64,000 bases of DNA, from contig NZ_FRDN01000010.1 in the NCBI RefSeq assembly GCF_900143285.1, forward strand, positions 124,001-188,000, in the 5' to 3' direction. Positions within the stretch are counted from its first letter, which is position 1. Every line of letters begins with the position of its first letter. Of this stretch, positions 18,071 to 26,760 are shown piece by piece. The stretch comes from Desulfitobacterium chlororespirans DSM 11544. GTDB taxonomy: Bacteria > Bacillota > Desulfitobacteriia > Desulfitobacteriales > Desulfitobacteriaceae. A program made the translations under genes and the position numbers. Below the pieces are notes generated by a model, which was given only the letters and a program-made list of their open reading frames with translations, was not told the DNA's origin and searched no databases.

Positions 18071-19306
18071 TTACAGTTCGTGGATAAATAAGCCGCTGCG
18101 CAGCTTGGGCTCAAACCAGGTGGATTTGGGAGGCATCAGCCGTCCGGCATCCGATACGGCAAAAAGCTCTTGAATGGAGGTGGGATATAGGGAAAAGCCG
18201 CATTTCATATCACTGCCGGTTCTTCTTTCCAGTTCCTGCAAGCCGCGGATTCCGCCCACAAAATCAATGCGTTTATCCGTGCGGATATCCTTAATCTGCA
18301 GAATCGGGGTTAAGAGGTGATTCTGGAGCAAAGACACATCCAGTCCCTCGACAGGATCCGTTGAACGGATCTCCTCCCGGGCTTTCAGCTTATACCAGGT
18401 TCCCTCCAGCACCATGCCAAAGGTGGCTTTCTCCTCAGGCTGATAGGGAGTATTCCCGATTTCCTCCAGTTCAAAGGACTTTTTAACCTCTTCCATGAAC
18501 TCCGCCTTGCTTAAGCCATTCAGATCTTTGACCACCCGGTTATAGTCCAGAATCATCAGCTGATCGTGAGGAAAGAGCACGGAGAGGAAGAAGTTAAACT
18601 CTTCCTGGCCCGTATAGTTGGGATGTTCTTCTCTGCGTTTCAACCCCACCTTGACGGCGGAGGCGGTGCGATGATGGCCATCGGCGATATAGATGCTTTG
18701 GATTTCCGCAAACCCTGCGGTAATCTTCTCTATATCCCGCTCCTCTGCGATCACCCAAGCCGCGTGTCTTACGCCATCTGGGGCTATAAAGTCATAGAGA
18801 GGCGCACCCTGTTTGACTCTCTCCATCACTTCATTGATCCCGGCCTGGGCACGGTAAGCTAAAAAGATGGGGCCTGTCTGGACATTGCAGACATCCACAT
18901 GGTTGATGCGATCCAGTTCTTTGTCTTCCCTGGTCAATTCGTGCTTTTTAATCACATCCTGGAGATAATCATCAATGGCGGCACAGCCTACCAAACCGGT
19001 TTGAGCTCTTCCCTGCATGGTAAGCTCATAGATATAATAGCAGGGTTTGGTTTCCCGGATGAAGATCCCTTCTTGAATCATCCCCTGCAGAACCTCGGCA
19101 GCTTTGGCATAGACCTGAGGATGGTAAGGATCGAAATCCTTCGGAAAGTGAGTCTCCGGACGATCCACCTTCAAAAAAGAGTGGGGCTCCTTTTTGATTT
19201 CTTCAAGAGCTTCTTCCCGGTTGTAGACATCGTAAGGGAGGGCGGCAACTTTGCTCGCTACATCTTCCCTGGGTCTTATGGCTTGAAAGGGCCTAATCCT
19301 TGCCAA
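18071..19306 (-). CDS. DUF1015 family protein of the serine operon
   Basis: 411 residues from a TTG at 19306 with GGAGGA about 7 bases upstream, giving MARIRPFQAIRPRED, the usual DUF1015 start. The frame stays open to 19369 without a site. The conserved core IYIADGHHRTASAVKVG is present. It has no firm biochemical role. It is third gene after serC and serA and shares their T-box control, so a job in serine or phosphoserine metabolism is likely. An inverted-repeat element separates it from serA. Confidence 0.8.
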   Translation of the reverse strand: MARIRPFQAIRPREDVASKVAALPYDVYNREEALEEIKKEPHSFLKVDRPETHFPKDFDPYHPQVYAKAAEVLQGMIQEGIFIRETKPCYYIYELTMQGRAQTGLVGCAAIDDYLQDVIKKHELTREDKELDRINHVDVCNVQTGPIFLAYRAQAGINEVMERVKQGAPLYDFIAPDGVRHAAWVIAEERDIEKITAGFAEIQSIYIADGHHRTASAVKVGLKRREEHPNYTGQEEFNFFLSVLFPHDQLMILDYNRVVKDLNGLSKAEFMEEVKKSFELEEIGNTPYQPEEKATFGMVLEGTWYKLKAREEIRSTDPVEGLDVSLLQNHLLTPILQIKDIRTDKRIDFVGGIRGLQELERRTGSDMKCGFSLYPTSIQELFAVSDAGRLMPPKSTWFEPKLRSGLFIHEL

Positions 19307-19322
19307 AACATTTCCTCCTTTT

Positions 19323-19431
19323 GGGACAAGGGGACAGGTCTGCTGTCCCACTTTGTTTGAGTAGATCAAGACTTTGGGAGTGAATCACGCCCTGATTCAC
19401 TGTTGGGACAAGAAACCTGTCCCTTTGTCCC
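19323..19431. repeat. 109-bp REP-like element with 17-bp arms between serA and DUF1015
   Basis: The left arm GGGACAAGGGGACAGGT (19323-19339) pairs with ACCTGTCCCTTTGTCCC (19415-19431), with a single G-T wobble. Inside lies a second perfect hairpin, GTGAATCA/TGATTCAC (19380-19400). A fragment with the same GGGACCTGTCCC...GATTCAC words occurs at 31161-31182. Confidence 0.75.
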
Positions 19432-19432
19432 A

Positions 19433-20596
19433 CTATTTGATAACACGGACTTTCAGAACGCCGTCGATTTCTTTGAGTTTGGTGATCATTTCCGGGGCAG
19501 CGGGGGTTTCGATATCGATGAGGGTGTAGGCATAGGAGCCTTTGCTTTTGTTCATTAAGTCCGAAATATTGACATTCTCTTTAGCTAAGGTAGAGGTGAA
19601 TTGGCCCAGCATATTGGGAATATTTTTATGATTGATGGCGATCCGTCCGGCTTGGTTGCATACTCCCATATCGCAATTGGGGAAATTCACGGAATTCTTG
19701 ATGTTGCCATGCTCAAGGTAATTCATGATTTGCTCTACAGCCATGACTGCACAATTTTCTTCGGATTCCGCCGTGGATGCTCCCAGATGGGGAATGGCGA
19801 TGACACCTTCCACTCCGCAGACCTTAGGATTGGGGAAGTCTGTCACATATTTGGCAACTTTTCCAGTCTTCAGAGCTTCAATCAGGGCCTCTTCATCCAC
19901 CAGAGTATCCCGGGAGAAATTCAAGATGATCACGCCGTCCTTCATTTGCTCAAAGGCTTGTTTATTGAGCATGCCGCGGTTGGAATCGGTTAAGGGGACA
20001 TGGATGGTAATAAAGTCGCATTCCCGATAGATTTCTTCCGTATTCTTAATCGGTTTGATATATTTGGAGAGCCTCCAGGCGTGTTCAACAGAGATATAAG
20101 GGTCATAGCCGCAGACATCCATTTCCAGTTTATTGGCGGCATTGGCCACTAAGATACCGATAGCACCTAAACCAATGACCCCCAATTTCTTGCCTTTGAT
20201 CTCTGTTCCGGCAAACTTGGCTTTATTCTTTTCCACCAGTTTGGCTACTTCAGGATCCGTCTGACAGGAGTTCACCCAATTCACTCCTCCCACCAGATTC
20301 CGGGCGGCCATAATCATGGTGGCGATCACCATCTCTTTCACTCCATTGGCATTGGCGCCGGGGGTGTTGAAGACAACGATGCCTTTTTCTGCGCATTTAT
20401 CAAGGGGGATATTATTGACTCCGGCCCCGGCCCGGGCAATGGCTTCAATATTAGGGGTCAGTTCCAGATCATGCATAGAGGTACTGCGGACGAGGATGCC
20501 GTTGGCATCTTCATAGCGGTCCACATCAACATAGTGCTCCGTGAACAGTTTTAAACCCGCTTGAGAAATATTATTCAGGCAATTGATTTTGAACAT
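19433..20596 (-). CDS. serA: D-3-phosphoglycerate dehydrogenase
   Basis: 387 residues, the short SerA form. The nucleotide-binding motif is LGVIGLGAIGILVANAA. The catalytic Arg is in NFSRDTLVDEEAL and the His in IPHLGASTAESEENC. A C-terminal ACT domain occupies about residues 315-387 and is probably the serine-feedback site. It oxidises 3-phosphoglycerate with NAD in the first step of serine synthesis. It follows serC by 49 bases and has a GAGGAG site. Confidence 0.93.
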   Translation of the reverse strand: MFKINCLNNISQAGLKLFTEHYVDVDRYEDANGILVRSTSMHDLELTPNIEAIARAGAGVNNIPLDKCAEKGIVVFNTPGANANGVKEMVIATMIMAARNLVGGVNWVNSCQTDPEVAKLVEKNKAKFAGTEIKGKKLGVIGLGAIGILVANAANKLEMDVCGYDPYISVEHAWRLSKYIKPIKNTEEIYRECDFITIHVPLTDSNRGMLNKQAFEQMKDGVIILNFSRDTLVDEEALIEALKTGKVAKYVTDFPNPKVCGVEGVIAIPHLGASTAESEENCAVMAVEQIMNYLEHGNIKNSVNFPNCDMGVCNQAGRIAINHKNIPNMLGQFTSTLAKENVNISDLMNKSKGSYAYTLIDIETPAAPEMITKLKEIDGVLKVRVIK

Positions 20597-20645
20597 TGTA
20601 AAACACTCCTCTTCAGTTTATCTTTTTTATTTTTTTATTTCAGGC

Positions 20646-21731
20646 TTATTTTTTGTTTTCTGCTTCAAACTTTCTCATGAATTCCACTAAATCCTTGACC
20701 CCCTGAATAGGCATGGCATTGTAAATACTGGCCCTCATCCCGCCTACTGTGCGATATCCTTTAAGGTTCTCAAAACCGGCGGCCTTGGCTTCTTTGATGA
20801 ACTTGGCATCCAGTTCCTCAGAGCCTGTCACAAAGGGAACATTCATTAAGGAGCGGTCTTTTTTCACCACGGTTCCTTTAAACATGGCACTGGCGTCCAG
20901 ATAATCATAAAGAATGGCGGCTTTTTCCTCGTTGATCTTTTGCATAGCCTCCAGTCCGCCCAGCTTTTTGAGCCATTTGAACACTTTACCACAGATGTAT
21001 ATTCCATAAACCGGCGGTGTATTATAGGCGGAATTGTTATCCAGATGGACTTTATATTTGAGCATAGTGGGGGTTCCCGGCAAAACATCCTCTGTGATCA
21101 GATCCTCCCGGATAATGACAATCACGACTCCGGCGGGCCCTACATTCTTCTGGGCTCCGGCAAAAATAAGTCCATATTGGGTGACATCGATGGGTTCGGA
21201 TAGGAAATCGGAAGACATATCGGCGATTAAAGGTTTATCTCCCACCTCGGGAAGCTCATTAAACTTGGTGCCGAAGATGGTATTATTGTGGCAGATGTAG
21301 ACATAGTCTGCATCCTCGGAGAATTTTAAATCCTTAAGGTCCGGAATATAGGAGTAGTTCTGGTCCTCTGATGAGGCGACGACATTGATTTTGCCGTACA
21401 GCTTTCCCTCGGAAATAGCTTTCTTGGCCCATTGCCCGGTGTTCAGATGATCCGCCACCCGGTTCTTCATCAGGTTCATGGGAACCATGGCAAATTGCTG
21501 GGAGGCCCCTCCCTGGAGGAAGAGCACCTTGTAGTTATCAGGAATCTTTAGCAAGTCCCTTAAGTCCTGAGCGGCTTCGTTCATCATTCCTTCAATGGTC
21601 TTGGTGCGGTGGCTCATTTCCATGACGGACATGCCCGTTCCCTGATAATCCAGCATCTCCTCTGCGGCTTCTCTTAAGACTTCCTCAGGCAATACAGCCG
21701 GTCCTGCTGAAAAATTGTACACTCTTTTCAT
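20646..21731 (-). CDS. serC: Phosphoserine aminotransferase
   Basis: 361 residues starting MKRVYNFSAGPAVLPEEVL, the SerC signature. The PLP lysine lies in IFAGAQKNVGPAGV. It transaminates 3-phosphohydroxypyruvate with glutamate. It is the first gene after the T-box leader. AAGGGGGAAA lies 8-10 bases before the ATG. No serB is seen in the window. Confidence 0.94.
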   Translation of the reverse strand: MKRVYNFSAGPAVLPEEVLREAAEEMLDYQGTGMSVMEMSHRTKTIEGMMNEAAQDLRDLLKIPDNYKVLFLQGGASQQFAMVPMNLMKNRVADHLNTGQWAKKAISEGKLYGKINVVASSEDQNYSYIPDLKDLKFSEDADYVYICHNNTIFGTKFNELPEVGDKPLIADMSSDFLSEPIDVTQYGLIFAGAQKNVGPAGVVIVIIREDLITEDVLPGTPTMLKYKVHLDNNSAYNTPPVYGIYICGKVFKWLKKLGGLEAMQKINEEKAAILYDYLDASAMFKGTVVKKDRSLMNVPFVTGSEELDAKFIKEAKAAGFENLKGYRTVGGMRASIYNAMPIQGVKDLVEFMRKFEAENKK

Positions 21732-21796
21732 CTTGAAATTTCCCCCTTATTTATAATGTTTTATGAATGTTGACAGATATTGGGTTATCCAGAATA

Positions 21797-21940
21797 GACA
21801 AAACCCACCCCAGTCATTGGGGCGGGTTTTCCGCGGTGCCACCCAAGTTTCAGCCTTTACGGTTTACGGGCGGTAAATCCTGCCCCTATCCTCCTTAGTA
21901 TCCTTAAGGAGAACTAGGACAGTGCAGCACAGAAAATAAA
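21797..21940 (-). promoter_or_regulatory. Second T-box module (reduced 5' part), nearest serC
   Basis: The conserved antiterminator word GGGTGGCACCGCGG lies at 21831-21844 (complement). It is followed by a terminator with arms AAAACCCGCCCCA and TGGGGTGGGTTTT. Only about 95 nt separate it from the previous terminator, and they contain a CTCCTT/AAGGAG hairpin and a Stem-III-like segment but no AGAGA or GGTGNAAG Stem I words. It therefore looks like a truncated or minimal T-box. Confidence 0.7.
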
Positions 21941-22160
21941 TAAAACCTCTCATCCCAATCAGGGACGAGAGGTTATTCCCGCGTTGCCACCCATGTTGCC
22001 GTAATCGGCCAACTTATGTCCGCGATATCGGGCGGAACCCGTCACAATTCTTCATTGGCCACTCCAGGATGGAATCCACTTCGCTTCTATGACTGACTTG
22101 CACCAACCGTCAGCTCTCTACACATATTCGGCGCCGGACGTCCTTTCATCGTGTTGGACT
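21941..22160 (-). promoter_or_regulatory. Full T-box leader of serC-serA, predicted Ser (UCC) specifier
   Basis: Stem I words AGAGAGCTGACGG and GGTTGGTGCAAGTC are present near 22090-22120. The specifier strand GGATTCCATCCTGGAG (about 22062-22077) places UCC, a serine codon, before the usual purine. The antiterminator word GGGTGGCAACGCGG follows at 21979-21992, then a terminator (AACCTCTCGTCCC / GGGATGAGAGGTT, then TTTT). Uncharged tRNA-Ser should allow read-through. Confidence 0.85.
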
Positions 22161-22227
22161 ATAGATTGACGTTGTTATGATTCTAATCTATTACACAGCT
22201 TTTTGTCAAGAGGTATCAGCAAAATAA

Positions 22228-22830
22228 TTATTTTCCTGCTTCGACACCTGTTTCCACATTGCCTTCCAAGCCGATAGCAAGGGCGACGGTGCGCATTCCT
22301 TTGATGGTCTCTTCGATGATCTCGTTCAAATCCTTGCCCAGACGATCGGCTCCGGCTTCGATCACTTCCCGGTTGACATTCTCGGCAAAGCTTTTTTGCT
22401 TCCATTTCTTTTTAACGGATTTGGCAGTCAGGTCATGAAGGCTCTTGCTGGGACGAAGCAAAGCCGTGGCTGAGACCAAACCTGTCAATTCGTCAATGGT
22501 GAATAGGACTTTTTCCACGTTCTCCCGGGGCTCCACATCATGGACCAGACCGTAGCCATGGCTTTCAATAGCCCGGATGAATTCTGCCGGCAATCCTTGG
22601 GGGGTGAGGATCTCCCGGGTTTTGCGGCAGTGTTGATCAGGGTACAGCTCAAAATCAATATCATGCAATAAGCCGATATTCCCCCAAAGGTCAGGGTCTT
22701 CCTGATAAAGGGAAGCAAAATGGCGCATCACCGCTTCCACTGTCAGGGAGTGACGCAATAAGGTCTCGCTTTTTACATACTCATTGAGAAGCTGCCAAGC
22801 AGCCTCCCTATCCTTTGTATAATCCGGCAT
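22228..22830 (-). CDS. HD/HDIG-domain phosphohydrolase-like protein
   Basis: 200 residues. The metal-binding HD motif is in IGLLHDIDFELYPDQH, with an earlier His in LLRHSLTVEAVMRHF and a later one in AIESHGYG. It is probably a metal-dependent phosphohydrolase acting on nucleotides or related phosphates, but the substrate is unknown. It lies between metA and the ser leader. It probably forms its own unit or follows metA by 74 bases. The C-terminal 60 residues are helical and charged. The start has AAGGATG close upstream. Confidence 0.75.
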   Translation of the reverse strand: MPDYTKDREAAWQLLNEYVKSETLLRHSLTVEAVMRHFASLYQEDPDLWGNIGLLHDIDFELYPDQHCRKTREILTPQGLPAEFIRAIESHGYGLVHDVEPRENVEKVLFTIDELTGLVSATALLRPSKSLHDLTAKSVKKKWKQKSFAENVNREVIEAGADRLGKDLNEIIEETIKGMRTVALAIGLEGNVETGVEAGK

Positions 22831-22904
22831 CCGACATCCTTCTTTCTATCGTGGTATTTGTATTTAGCAATACTTCAGTTGTATTTTTGATTGGACACAG
22901 CACT

Positions 22905-23828
22905 TTATCTATTGCCCAGTTCTTCAAGGTTATAGGGAGTTTCCTGATAGACATAGTAATTCAGCCAATTGGCAAAAAGTAAATTGGAATGCCCCCTCCA
23001 CCTGACGACAGGCATCTGCCTGGGATCATCCCCAGGATAGTAGTTCTGAGGAATGTTGATGGGGAGTTCGTAGGATATATCTCGATCATATTCTGCTTTC
23101 AGAGTGTAGGGATCGTATTCGGAATGACCTGTGACAAAAATCTGCCGGCCACCCTTGGTCCCGACGAGATAGACTCCAGACTCCTCAGATTCCGAAAAAA
23201 TCTCCAGCTCCGGCACCTTGACGATATCTTCTTTTCTGACTTCTGTATGCCGGGAGTGAGGAACATAAAAGATATCATCAAAACCTCTGAGCAAACGGAT
23301 ATCCCTGCGGTTTAAGGTATGAGGAAATACGCCGAACATTTTAGCCGGCAAGGGATACTTGGGAACACCAAAGAAGTGATAAAGCCCGGCCTGGGCTCCC
23401 CAGCAAATGAACAGGGTGGAAAAGACATTGGCTTTGCTCCAGTCCATAATCTTTTGCAGCTCCGGCCAAAAATCAACCTCTTCAAAGGGCATCTGCTCGA
23501 TAGGGGCACCGGTAATGATCATGCCGTCAAATTTCTGATCTTTGATGCTGTCAAAGGTCTGATAATACTTAATGAGGTATTCTTCCGGGGTATTCTTGGA
23601 ACAATGGGTTTCCGGGTAAAGAAGGGTAATATCCACCTGCAAGGGGGAATTCCCTAAGAGTCTGAGAATCTGTGTTTCTGTTATAATCTTATTAGGCATG
23701 AGATTGAGAATGACAATACTGAGAGGGCGAATGTCCTGATGTTCGGCACGCTTCTCTTCCATAATAAAAACATCCTCTTTAGTGAGTATTTCTGCTGCAG
23801 GCAGGCCATCGGGTACATTGATCGGCAT
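22905..23828 (-). CDS. metA: Homoserine O-acyltransferase, predicted acetyl-CoA specific
   Basis: 307 residues. The catalytic Cys142 is in [15 protein letters not shown], and the His235/Glu237 pair is in TGHSEYD. Residue 111 is Glu ([15 protein letters not shown]). In this family Glu111 is known to favour acetyl-CoA, while Gly gives succinyl-CoA use, so O-acetylhomoserine is the predicted product despite the traditional annotation as a succinyltransferase. The gene is preceded by a SAM-I riboswitch, consistent with repression when SAM is abundant. Confidence 0.92.
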   Translation of the reverse strand: MPINVPDGLPAAEILTKEDVFIMEEKRAEHQDIRPLSIVILNLMPNKIITETQILRLLGNSPLQVDITLLYPETHCSKNTPEEYLIKYYQTFDSIKDQKFDGMIITGAPIEQMPFEEVDFWPELQKIMDWSKANVFSTLFICWGAQAGLYHFFGVPKYPLPAKMFGVFPHTLNRRDIRLLRGFDDIFYVPHSRHTEVRKEDIVKVPELEIFSESEESGVYLVGTKGGRQIFVTGHSEYDPYTLKAEYDRDISYELPINIPQNYYPGDDPRQMPVVRWRGHSNLLFANWLNYYVYQETPYNLEELGNR

Positions 23829-23885
23829 AGTATTCTCCCTTCGCTACACTTAGAAAATTTTTTGTTCATTCTTCCCAAAATAAAG

Positions 23886-24036
23886 AAAACCTCTTTCCAA
23901 GAAAGAGGGTATCGCTAAAAATTCCTCTCTCATCTATCAATGCTTCCATCGCAGGAATTAGCACCGTTGTATTCATCCGAATACCGGTTGCTGGGTTTCA
24001 TCGGGCCAGTCCCTCCACCACTCTTGATAAGAAATG
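23886..24036 (-). promoter_or_regulatory. SAM-I (S-box) riboswitch of metA with terminator
   Basis: On the minus strand the S-box words appear in order: CTTATCAAGAG, GGTGGAGGGACTGGCCC, GATGAAACCCAGCAACC, GGTGCTAATTCCTGC and GATAGATGAGAG. P1 pairs TATCA with TGATA. The terminator arms CCTCTTTC/GAAAGAGG (complement 23890-23908) with a T-rich tail follow, about 60 bases before metA. Confidence 0.93.
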
Positions 24037-24150
24037 GGCTGTATTTAGTTGATGACGATGTAAATCGTCATTGGCACTATATTATTACATCTTGGCACTA
24101 AAGTCAATCTGCTCTATAACAAAATTATTGTAAAGGGATTGTCCGAGTCG

Positions 24151-24246
24151 CGTAGCTTTACGCACAACGCTCTCTCCATAGCTCCGGGGCTGGTTAACCT
24201 GGCCGCCCCTCCGCTAAATCCGTTCACTCTTGTGCGTAAAGCTACG
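24151..24246. repeat. 96-bp inverted-repeat element with 17-bp perfect arms
   Basis: CGTAGCTTTACGCACAA (24151-24167) is matched by TTGTGCGTAAAGCTACG (24230-24246). The core holds GC-rich GGGGCTGGTTAACC and GGCCGCCCC, which can fold back. There is no coding frame. It is similar in plan, not sequence, to the element at 1187-1390. Confidence 0.75.
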
Positions 24247-24313
24247 CTTGTGGGTCCCTTTTCAGCATTTATCTGAGGCTTTTGAGACTCCTTTACAGGT
24301 CTTTTTCATAACA

Positions 24314-24357
24314 GAAGACGGCTCTCCCCGGCTAAAAGCAGGATGAGAACCGTCTTA
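24314..24357. terminator. Hairpin after the ABC transporter operon, probable terminator
   Basis: AAGACGGCTCTC and GAGAACCGTCTT flank a 20-base loop, 35 bases past the binding-protein stop. The T-tract is short on both strands, so termination is likely but not certain. Confidence 0.5.
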
Positions 24358-24391
24358 TTCCTCATTATCCTTAGATATCTATACTCTGAGC

Positions 24392-25285
24392 TTAAAGTTT
24401 CCCGCCTTCGACAATTAACTCCTCAGGTTTTACATCGTCCCCGTACACGGGCAGGAGGGTTTTTTCATAGGCTTGCTTTACGAAATTTTCTTTAGCGAGC
24501 TCTGCCAACTCCTGATTGATCCAGTTTAAGAGTTCGGTGTCGCCTTTCTTTACTGCCGGTGCAATGGTGTCCGTGCTGCCTAAAGTAGGTACACCTACGG
24601 TGAAGCCCGGATTGGATTTGGCCCAGGCGAGAACTTCCGTATTGTCATGAGCTAAGGCGGCTCCCCGGCCATCTTTTAAGGCTTCAAAGGCTTCCGTGTT
24701 TTGATCATACTTAAGAAGTTCCAGATCCGGGTGATTTTTGGTCAGATAATCCTGAGCTGTGGTTCCTTTATTGACAATAACCTTCTTCCCTTGAAGCTGG
24801 TCGATAGAGGTGATCAAGGCTCCGTCAGGTGAGACGATGCCCAGGGCAACTTTCATATAAGGGTTGGCGAAATCCACTTTTTGCTTTCTTTCTTCTGTAA
24901 CTGTGAAATTAGCCATAATAATGTCGACCTTGTTGGATTCGAGATAAGGTACTCTGTTGGCAGCCTCCACCAATACGAACTCTACTTTGGATTCGTCCCC
25001 TAAAAGGTCTTTGGCGAAGCGTCTGGCGATTTCCACATCAAAGCCTTGATTCTGGCCATTGGCATCTACATAACCAAAGGGCGGCTTATCGCTGAATACG
25101 CCAATCCTCAGGGTTCCCCGCTGCTTGATTTCTTCCAGGGAGCCTGCTGAAGAGGCACCGTTTGACTTATTTGCGTTGTTGGCATTATTTGCTTGATCGC
25201 CGCCTGTCTGGCCGCACCCCACAAGTCCGCCCAGGAGCAATGCTCCGGCCAGAACGAGGGCTAGGGATCTGATCATCTTTTTCAT
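24392..25285 (-). CDS. Amino acid ABC transporter substrate-binding lipoprotein
   Basis: 297 residues from the ATG at 25285; the longer open frame is not supported. A lipoprotein signal ends in LLGGLVGC (Cys24), followed by an Asn-rich linker. The body is a family-3 solute-binding domain (GTLRIGVFSDKPPFGYVD, FDVEIARRFAKDLL, VDIIMANFTVTEERKQKVDF). It captures polar amino acids outside the membrane, perhaps glutamate, glutamine or cystine; ligand identity is not readable. It is last in the operon, 37 bases after the ATPase gene. Confidence 0.88.
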   Translation of the reverse strand: MKKMIRSLALVLAGALLLGGLVGCGQTGGDQANNANNANKSNGASSAGSLEEIKQRGTLRIGVFSDKPPFGYVDANGQNQGFDVEIARRFAKDLLGDESKVEFVLVEAANRVPYLESNKVDIIMANFTVTEERKQKVDFANPYMKVALGIVSPDGALITSIDQLQGKKVIVNKGTTAQDYLTKNHPDLELLKYDQNTEAFEALKDGRGAALAHDNTEVLAWAKSNPGFTVGVPTLGSTDTIAPAVKKGDTELLNWINQELAELAKENFVKQAYEKTLLPVYGDDVKPEELIVEGGKL

Positions 25286-25322
25286 CTTTTCTCTCAACCT
25301 TTCTTCTCTTGGTTTTGGGGCA

Positions 25323-26072
25323 CTAATATTGAAATATATTAAGAAATTGCTTCGCCCGCTCGGTGCGTGGGTTATTGAAGAACTCCTGGGGACCGGCAAT
25401 TTCACAAATATTACCTGAATCCATGAAGACGACCCGGTCGGCGACCGCTTGGGCAAAGCCCATCTCATGAGTGACAATGATCATGGTCATTCCCTGTTTG
25501 GCCAGGCCCAGCATCACGTCAAGAACCTCCCGGACCATTTCCGGATCAAGGGATGCTGTCACCTCATCAAAAAGCATGATCTCCGGATTCATACATAAGG
25601 CTCTGACGATAGCGATTCTCTGCTTCTGGCCTCCGGATAGCTCTCTTGGCCAAGCGTCTATTCTATCGAATAACCCCACTCTTTCCAAAAGGGCCTTGGC
25701 TTGCTCCATGACTTGGCTGCGTTCCCTGTTCTGTACCTTTGTCGGCCCCAGGAGAATATTCTCAAGCACCGTCATATGGGGAAAAAGATCATAGTTTTGA
25801 AAAACCATACCGATCTGCTGACGAATCTGCCCCCAATCGACTTTTCCTCTGATCAGGCTTTGACCTGAAAGCAGGATATCTCCTTTTTGAATGGGTTCAA
25901 GACCATTAAGGCAGCGGAGCAAAGTGCTTTTGCCGCATCCGGAGGGCCCTAAAACCACAATGACCTCACCTCTGCGAACCTGGAGATCAATCCCCTTAAG
26001 AACGGGTTTGCCCCCATACTCTTTATGCAAATCCTTGATTGCCAATAAAATCTCTCTTTGCTCACTACTCAT
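25323..26072 (-). CDS. Polar amino acid ABC transporter ATPase
   Basis: 249 residues from the ATG at 26072 (AGGAG 8 bases upstream; upstream frame overlaps the permease). Walker A is [12 protein letters not shown], the signature is [12 protein letters not shown], Walker B is [14 protein letters not shown] and the H-loop is [10 protein letters not shown]. It is a GlnQ/HisP-type ATPase powering the two permeases next to it. Confidence 0.92.
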   Translation of the reverse strand: MSSEQREILLAIKDLHKEYGGKPVLKGIDLQVRRGEVIVVLGPSGCGKSTLLRCLNGLEPIQKGDILLSGQSLIRGKVDWGQIRQQIGMVFQNYDLFPHMTVLENILLGPTKVQNRERSQVMEQAKALLERVGLFDRIDAWPRELSGGQKQRIAIVRALCMNPEIMLFDEVTASLDPEMVREVLDVMLGLAKQGMTMIIVTHEMGFAQAVADRVVFMDSGNICEIAGPQEFFNNPRTERAKQFLNIFQY

Positions 26073-26082
26073 TGAATCACTC

Positions 26083-26760
26083 CTAACTACTCCACTTGGC
26101 TTCCAGTCTCTTGGCCAGACGGGATAATGGATAGCACATGATGAAGTACAGCATAAAAATAAGTCCATAAATCCAGAAGGAGGCAGTGGGAACGGTAAAG
26201 CGAGCGTTCTCGATAATCTGCTGACCGACTTTGAGGATTTCCACCACCCCGATAAGTACCGCAAGGGAGGTGGTCTTGACCATCCGTGTGGCCAGGTTAA
26301 TCGTGGCAGGCAGCATCCGTCTTACAGCCTGAGGAATTAAAACATACCGGTAAAGCTGCCCAAAGCTTAAACCCAGAGCTTTACCGGAATCGCTCTGATG
26401 CCGGGGCAAGGACTCCAGGGCGCCCCTGACGATGTCACCCATTTCTGCCGTCCCCCAGAGAATAAAGACAATGATGACGATGACCTCACCTTCCAGATGA
26501 ATATTAAAGACTGAGGTTATGCCGAAATAGCCGATGAATAACCAGACAAGGACGGGAATAATTCGGAAGGCTTCCAGGTAAAGGCGGCAGAGCACTTTGA
26601 TCAGCTTGGATTTCATGGTCATGAGCAGACCAAAGGCAATTCCTGTGCAGGCAGAGATTAAGATAGCGATGAAGGCAATCCTTATTGTAACCAGCAACCC
26701 CTCCAGCAGACGCACTATATTCTGTGAGGTAAAGAGCATCTCAAGGGCCGAATTCAGCAT
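26083..26760 (-). CDS. Polar amino acid ABC transporter permease (second)
   Basis: 225 residues, HisM/GlnP type. It has about five membrane segments, with the EAA-like loop [26 protein letters not shown] facing the ATPase. Its first 20 bases overlap the end of the preceding permease gene, so the two are probably co-translated as a heterodimeric channel. Confidence 0.89.
   Translation of the reverse strand: MLNSALEMLFTSQNIVRLLEGLLVTIRIAFIAILISACTGIAFGLLMTMKSKLIKVLCRLYLEAFRIIPVLVWLFIGYFGITSVFNIHLEGEVIVIIVFILWGTAEMGDIVRGALESLPRHQSDSGKALGLSFGQLYRYVLIPQAVRRMLPATINLATRMVKTTSLAVLIGVVEILKVGQQIIENARFTVPTASFWIYGLIFMLYFIMCYPLSRLAKRLEAKWSS

Noticed and set aside
23886-24036. T-box upstream of metA
   Set aside because: The words match a SAM-I riboswitch in full, and GGGTGGNACCGCGG is absent.
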